Origin: Prinsepia uniflora
Taxonomy: Eukaryota > Streptophyta > Magnoliopsida > Rosales > Rosaceae
NCBI GenBank assembly: GCA_032719365.1
Contig: CM064868.1
Coordinates: 15,232,463 to 15,296,462, forward strand
Length of the DNA: 64,000 nucleotides
Direction: 5' to 3'
Part shown: piece by piece, positions 58,428-64,000 of the stretch
Layout of the letters: every line of letters begins with the position of its first letter
Numbering within the stretch: the first letter of the stretch is position 1
The notes under the pieces: model-generated
Seen by the model: the letters and a program-made list of their open reading frames with translations, nothing else
Told to the model about the DNA's origin: nothing
Databases searched by the model: none
Program-made: the position numbers and the translations under genes

Positions 58428-60148
58428 TGTAACGACCCATCCCAAAAATCGGGATTAGATTAATGGTTAATGATGGATTAGTGAAGTTAATCGGTGATTA
58501 GTTGGGTGATTTCGGATGGACGGTGCAAAATGACGGTTTTGCCCCTAGAATGGGCAAAATAGTTGACTTTTAGTTCGGGTGGTCAAATGGACATTGACCG
58601 ATGACTGTGACGTAGTTTGGGATGACTACTTGTGAATGGTGAAGGGAAGTGGGAGAAGTAGAGTAAGGGGTGTGGTGGCGTGGCCGTGACGGCTGCCGTG
58701 GGACGGCGGCCCGAGAACATGGAAAACAGAGGAAGAGTGGAACCGTGACCCAACCCAGCCAAACTCCTTCGATCCTCAACGCTAGACTTTGGCTTGTGAA
58801 GGACAGATGATGAGAGAGATGAGACGCCCTTGGTGGTGCCACCATGGAGGAAAGTCGTGGGCGATGGCCGGCGATACCATAAATGGTCTGTGAGTGGACT
58901 TTGCTTTCTAACTTATGATGCATGCATAAATGTGATTATATGTTTTCTATACGTGATTTCTATATTTAAGATTATGATCTTGATGATTTGCGATTTTGCA
59001 CGTATTTCGATATATTTACGTATTTGCACGTTTTACAAGCTTACGATTTATGTTGCGATTTGATCATGGTTTTGATGATTTGAAATATGAATTGATTTCA
59101 ATGATTTATAATGGATTTTGGAAAAGTGATTTCGGGCTTGAAGCTCTGTTCATGTGATTTCGGTAAACGTGATTTCAGTTTTGGAATCGAATTTCTGAAA
59201 AATGATTCGGATTCAGTTTTGGAACTTGAAAGTGAATTTCTGGATTTGAGTTCGGGATGAAGATTCTGGATGCCGGCTTACGGAATCATTATTGCGAATT
59301 CGGATATGAATTTTCTATGATTTTCACTTTGTTTTGGGTTTAACAACCCATTGAAAACTTGTTTTGGGTTTAAAGACCTGGTTATGGCTGGATCTGGTTT
59401 GGAGTTTAAAGACTCGGTTGATTGACGGGGGAGGGCCCTGGATTGATATGTTTTGAGTTTAAAGACGCGGTTATTGTGATATCCCCTGAGGCCTGTTGAT
59501 TGTGTTTTGAGTTTAAAGACTCGTTGATATCCCGAGAAGGCCTGATTATGCGCATGTGTTTTGAGTTTAAAGACCCGGGCGCACTTGAGATCCAACAACT
59601 TGATTGATTGATGTTTTTCACTGGTTTTCAGATGTTTTGGGCTGTGGCCCGGATGATTTGGATTTAATGAGTTTTAGGTTGAGTTCCCGTACTTTGAAAG
59701 GATTTATGATTTAGGCTGAGGCCCTGGATATGAATTACGGATTTGAGAAAAGGATATGTTTCCGGTTTTCATTGATGGTTTATGAAAAGGTTTTCTTGTG
59801 CGTGCATTCGTTTTTTGTGAGGGTATAAATGTAATTTCTTATACATTGTTTTCTGAACGTATTGATTATTTTTGTCCATTCACAGTCTTTTATGTTTTTC
59901 GATACCCTCCAGGTTTGATGCGGTGCGGGCTGTTGTTAGAGAGACGGAGACATCACACACGCGATCCACAGTAGATTCTGCGCACTCTGGGAAGTCCGGA
60001 AGTTTTGGGACGGTTCGCTTGGGAATCCCTTATCCGGCTAACGTATTACATGGAGGTTGGACGTCGGTTTAGCCTTCATGTCGCATGTAGGTTAGACGGG
60101 AGCATGGCTTAGCCCTTAATCCCGGGGGATTGGGGGTAGGTTGTGTCA
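58428..60148 (+). repeat. 5' LTR of a Tekay-like element, internally deleted
   Basis: It runs from TGTAACGACCCATCCC to GGTTGTGTCA, only 1.72 kb; the segment normally following GTGACGTAGTT is deleted near 58618. It has GAGTTTAAAGACTC-type units (59402-59577) and the GAGGGTAT/ATACCCTC bracket (59819, 59902). A PBS follows, so this is a 5' LTR. Confidence 0.82.
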
Positions 60149-60656
60149 AATTGGTATTAGAGCAGGATTTGTGCGCTCTGCACGAGTTTTGGCTTACAAA
60201 GCAGGTGGTTTGTCGACTTGTGTGTTGTGATGCTGCTGTGGATGTGATGTCTCAACGCGGAACAGCCCGTCATCAACCTGGACACGCGAGTGTTAGAAAG
60301 TAGTCGGACGATAGTTAGTGGCTTAGTTAGTAGCAAGGTTACGAGTGACTGGGCGCTAGTCGCCTGATACGCGAGGGGGTGTGATGCTTGCCGGCCTTGA
60401 GCCGAAAAAGATAGCGTGTTTGGCGCGGGATGCTAGATAGTCGATTGGCCTTTTGGGTCAGATGGAGTGGCTCCAACAGATGGTCGGCTGTGTGCTAGGG
60501 TGTTTAACCCGGATGGTGATCAAATCTGGTCAGCCTGTAGGGCCCGATAGTAGCCTGTTGAGCCGGATGGTACTCGTGGGCCGATTGGGGCCGGTTGACG
60601 GGGGCCTATTGGGTCGGATGGAGGTTTGATGACAATAGTATGGACTTGTGACCACT
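60149..60656 (+). mobile_element. Start of the internal region of a Tekay-like element, cut by the Athila-like LTR
   Basis: A PBS TGGTATTAGAGC (60152-60163, one change from the tRNA-Met type) is followed by leader sequence. A GTCGGATGG/GGGCCGATTG-rich stretch occupies 60400-60620. No gag is visible before the element is cut at 60657. Confidence 0.7.
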
Positions 60657-62483
60657 TGATAGGTCATTAATTAAACATTATTTTATATTATTTTATACCC
60701 TTTATACTTTACTTTTAATATTAAATAATAAATAAATAAAATAATTTATTTTGTGATATTTTTGTTTAAGTAAATAAAGTTTGTAATTTGGAGCAATTTG
60801 GTGAACGAATCGTCTCGATCGGAATTATAACGAATAAATTATAGACGAAATTCGGTGGAAAAATTAATTAAATTATGAATTAATTAATTTTCATTTTCTT
60901 TCTGCAGCCCAAACCCATTAAATTAAACCCACCAGCCCAGAAGCCCGTCAGCCCAGAAGTCCACCAGCCCAGAAGCCCGTCAGCCCAGAAGTCCGTCAGC
61001 CGAGAAGCCCAAGAAACCAGTACGCGGCAGCCCAGTCCGCTCCATCTCCCGGCGCTTCAGCAGTCCTCCACCGAGCGACAGATCCCTGCTTCGGCGCGCG
61101 TATGTCGATCGCCCATCATCCTATCCAGTGCACGCCCGCCGACAGCCCCTGCTCCAGCTCAGCGTACACATGCCGGCCACTTCCCTCCTTTCCAGCTCAC
61201 TCCAGTCGAATCTGGCCCCCTTTTCCAGTTGTTCTCTGCAAAATCCACCAGCATCATTTTAATTTATTTTTCTTGCTCTTTTTCATACTTTTCTTTAGTT
61301 TTTTTTAAACTTCTTTTCCCCAAAAACCACCCAATCTCATCATTTCACTTTTGAATATTTTATTGTTATTTGTTTCTATTTATTTTTTTAGAGTGTAATT
61401 TGACTTTTCTCCCTATAAATGGAGGTTCATTTTCACTTGTTAGATCACTTCCAAGAGGCACAAAAATGAGCCTTTCTTAGGAGAAACATTGGAAAAATAT
61501 TTCCAATACAAATTTTGAGAGTTCAAGTCCGAATTTCCTTATTTAATCTTCTTCCATCTTCATAAGGTCCAGCCGCTGTTCGGTGTTCCTTGTGAAAAAC
61601 AATCCATTGTTCTCATCCATTCTGAAAAGTGTAATATTTGCTCTCCATCCTCTTAAACTCTTTTATTTGTTATTGGTTCTAATTATAATGCAATATATGT
61701 ATTGGTTTCTCCTTCCTATCTTTTGTGAAAATTGAGTACAATCTCCATATGTTTTACTTTCTAAAAATCATTTACTGCTTACATTCTAAAGTTTAAACTT
61801 CATTTCGAAACTAAATGTTGATCCGCTGTTCGGGGCATTTAGGGTAGAGTTCAAGAGATTTAATGTATGACCGCTGTTCGGCGCATTAAATCACAAACTT
61901 AAGGTAATCGTATTATAAGTAAAAATCAGCTGTTTGGTGCATTTATAATATGAAAATGTATGAAGAAATATGAGTTTGTGAAGGTATGATTTCGTGATTG
62001 ATTCAAATTTATGCAATTGTAGTGTGTTGGTGAAGTTTGTGTTTAAGAGAAGTCTACTTTGTACATAAGTTAGAGTAGAAATAGAATTAATTCATCTATG
62101 TTTTACTTGTTTGCATGCTTACAAACCTCTCCAAAAACCCCCTTTTTAATTCTTTATTCTTTTATTTTTTTTATTCTTTAATTCTTTAATTCTTTATTCT
62201 TTTATTATTGTATTCTTTAATTCATTAATTTATTAATTCCTTATTCTCTTATTCCTCTATTCTTTAATTTATTGATTCTTTGATTATTTAATTCTTTAAT
62301 TCATTAATTTATTCATTATTATTTTATTCATTATTCTTTCCCACTAACACATTATTAATGTTCCCTAATTTCTCCGGTTAAGAACGATCCCTATTTACCA
62401 ATACTGCATCTACACAAAAAGGGTTTAAATTGCATAACACTCAAATTACATGTTTAATTTAATGCGTAGTTTGGGCTTAGTCA
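60657..62483 (+). repeat. 5' LTR of an Athila-like element
   Basis: 1827 bp from TGATAGGTC to CTTAGTCA. It is the best preserved of three related LTRs, with CTATAAAT at 61413-61420 and the hairpin series at 61559-61950. Blocks of TTCGGCGCGCG (61090) and a CAGCCCAGAAG tandem repeat (60930-61020) lie in the upstream part. A PBS follows. Confidence 0.85.
61559..61950 (+). repeat. Series of four hairpins with shared CTGTT loop (5' LTR copy)
   Basis: Arms: TTCATAAGG 61559/CCTTGTGAA 61588; CTAAATG 61811/CATTTAG 61836; GATTTAATG 61857/CATTAAATC 61884; TATTATAA 61911/TTATAATA 61943. Loops contain CCGCTGTTCGG in three and CAGCTGTTTGG in the fourth. The second stem differs from its counterpart at 47916 by a paired change (G-C to A-T). 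The fifth hairpin of the other copy is deleted here. All lie downstream of the TATA box, so they should be in the RNA leader. Confidence 0.85.
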
Positions 62484-62488
62484 ATTTT

Positions 62489-62506
62489 TGGCGCCGTTGC
62501 GGGGGA
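62489..62506 (+). other. Primer binding site of the Athila-like element
   Basis: TGGCGCCGTTGCGGGGGA, close to the tRNA-Asp-type PBS common in Athila elements, five bases after the LTR end. Confidence 0.85.
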
Positions 62507-63914
62507 AATTGAAAATCATTTTTAATTTGTTAGTGTATGTATATAAATTGTGCATATTATACTTGTTTATAAATTTTACTTACTTGTTTATATTTTATTT
62601 ATCCATCTTATTTTTGTTCATATTATTTTATAATGAACATACTTTACTTATTCATAATCTCTAATATATACTTGATCGTAAATGTTCATAATTTAATTTC
62701 ATTTGTACTTGTCATAAATGCATATTGTACATGTTCACTTTTCCTTACTTTTACTTTTATTTATTCCATTTTACCTTACTCCATTACACTTTATTCCATT
62801 AATATTATTCCATAAACTTTATTTTCCACTTTTTCTTTATCCCATTAACTTTAAACTTATTCCATTAACTTTGTTTTCCATTAATTCTATTCCATCAACT
62901 TTATGTTCCACTAACTTTGTGTTTACACGTATTTTATTCTTTTATAATTATTTGTTTGTTTATGTCTTGTTAAACTTTAAATAGAAACTCGGAATTAACA
63001 AAAAAAAAACCAAATTTTTTTTTTTTAAAAAGAAAAAAATGTAGGAGTAAGAAACTTTATTTATCTTTGAATTTCCTAAAGTGTAAATATTGTTTCCTAT
63101 TAAATGTTTTAGAGTCGCATGAATTTCAAAGCCCATTTTTCTTCAAAATCTTACTTTCGGGAACAAGTAGTGCCCTCTTATTTACTTTCTCCTTAACCCT
63201 TCATGATGTGTGGATTTCATCACCACAAACCATAGACTCGAATCTATGGTCATGAGGTTGGGGTGGAGTTTGTAAACACTTGGGTTTGGTAATTCACTAA
63301 ATCGTCATTTGGATTGATCACGGTGTCTAGGAGAGTTATGACTGGTGACAAGTTTTGGATTAAGAAAGGGAACACCAATGGAGTATATGCCAAGCTAGCC
63401 TCGGGATGCTCTCGAAATTATCCTTACTTCTCGCGTTACATCTATCTCAACTGGCCATGATTAATGTTGAATGGTGGAATGGTGGTTATCAGTACGCACA
63501 GGCCGTACGCTCGGGAAAGTACTATGAGAAGCGGAAGGGGAAAGTTATTCATAACACTCTAAAACTCTACTTATTGCATTATTAGTTTGCATTTGGAACT
63601 TGTGCATTTTCTTTCCATTAACGTGACTTACTATTAATTTTGGTTTCCATTTATGTGATACTTTATGCAAATCTCTATTCTCTTACTCTTATTATCTCTT
63701 CTTGTGTATATGTAATTCCGGTTTAAATTTTTGCTGTCATACTTGTTACACCTCACATTTTCTTGCTAATTATGATTTCTTTAACTTAGATTTCTAATAC
63801 TGACCCTAACTTTTGTAACAACTTCTTGTCTTAATTAACTTCCACTAGTTACTTACTTGTGTATACTTTCCTTCTAACTTAGTGTTCTGTTTTCATATAG
63901 GTACGAACTTATGA
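62507..63914 (+). mobile_element. Untranslated leader of the Athila-like element
   Basis: AT-rich, with degenerate TTCCATTAACTTT repeats at 62770-62930, and a less AT-rich stretch at 63260-63540 without a frame. A pyrimidine-rich CATATAG just before 63901 could be a splice acceptor in front of the gag start. Confidence 0.6.
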
Positions 63915-64000
63915 ATGCGCGCTCATCAATCTAAGCTTGATCGGTTGAGAAGGCAACTTGACATCTCACCAAGCAACACAACATTCAGAGACGCACTTAC
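63915..64000 (+). CDS. Probable gag start of the Athila-like element (partial)
   Basis: The ATG at 63915 opens a frame that stays open to the window end, beginning MRAHQSKLDRLRRQLDIS. The basic N-terminus and its position after the leader suit gag, but only 28 codons are visible and no domain can be confirmed. Confidence 0.4.
   Translation, partial: MRAHQSKLDRLRRQLDISPSNTTFRDAL

Noticed and set aside
55988..58458. Plus-strand frames of 97-185 codons over Cassandra copies
   Set aside because: Cassandra has no coding capacity. The frames repeat because the LTRs repeat and read the antisense of the 5S-like block.

Overview
The window is nuclear DNA of a flowering plant, most likely a eudicot. 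It holds intron-containing cytochrome P450 genes of the CYP716 family, AT-rich intergenic DNA, and dense nested plant retrotransposons (Tekay-like, Tat-like and Athila-like Ty3/Gypsy, Ty1/Copia, and Cassandra TRIMs with a 5S-rRNA-derived LTR). No bacterial features are present. One assembly gap of exactly 500 N lies at 23425-23924. All boundaries were read by eye.

Layout. 1-513 is the end of a Tekay-like LTR. 603-2484 is a long-TIR, Mutator-like element that has captured the first exon of a dynamin-related (DRP2-type) gene. 3331-5077 is an apparently intact three-exon CYP716-like P450 gene. From about 6.2 to 31.4 kb there is a stack of insertions: a decayed Copia element is split by a solo LTR (target duplication ATAAT); that LTR is split by a full-length 14.4-kb Tekay-type element (target duplication AATGA), which itself carries a truncated Tat-type element with an antisense ORF, and it is split again by a second Tekay-like element that contains the gap. 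Further right come solo LTRs at 32063-35049, 35532-37092 (Athila-like) and 37165-40781 (with an intact Cassandra inside).

42101-44030 is a second CYP716-like copy, now a pseudogene (one-base frameshift, altered heme motif), which lacks the second intron of its paralogue. 44245-53036 is a probable CACTA-type element (10-bp ends, target duplication TTC). It carries exons of a class 3 lipase gene and is interrupted by a solo LTR that itself contains an Athila-like solo LTR. It ends two bases before an ATG that could have started a host gene. 53091-60656 is another pile of Tekay-like LTRs with two Cassandra copies and an LTR-internal array of eight CACGTG motifs. 60657-64000 is the 5' part of an Athila-like element: LTR, tRNA-Asp-type primer site, leader, and the first codons of a probable gag.

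The only likely working host gene is the first P450, expected in triterpenoid oxidation. The most unusual signals are RNA-like structures inside the LTRs: (i) a series of hairpins with different stems but a shared CTGTT loop, with compensatory changes between copies, in the Athila-like leader; (ii) arrays of 13-14 nt micro-hairpins whose arms covary, in the Tekay-like LTRs; (iii) inverted-repeat brackets around these modules.
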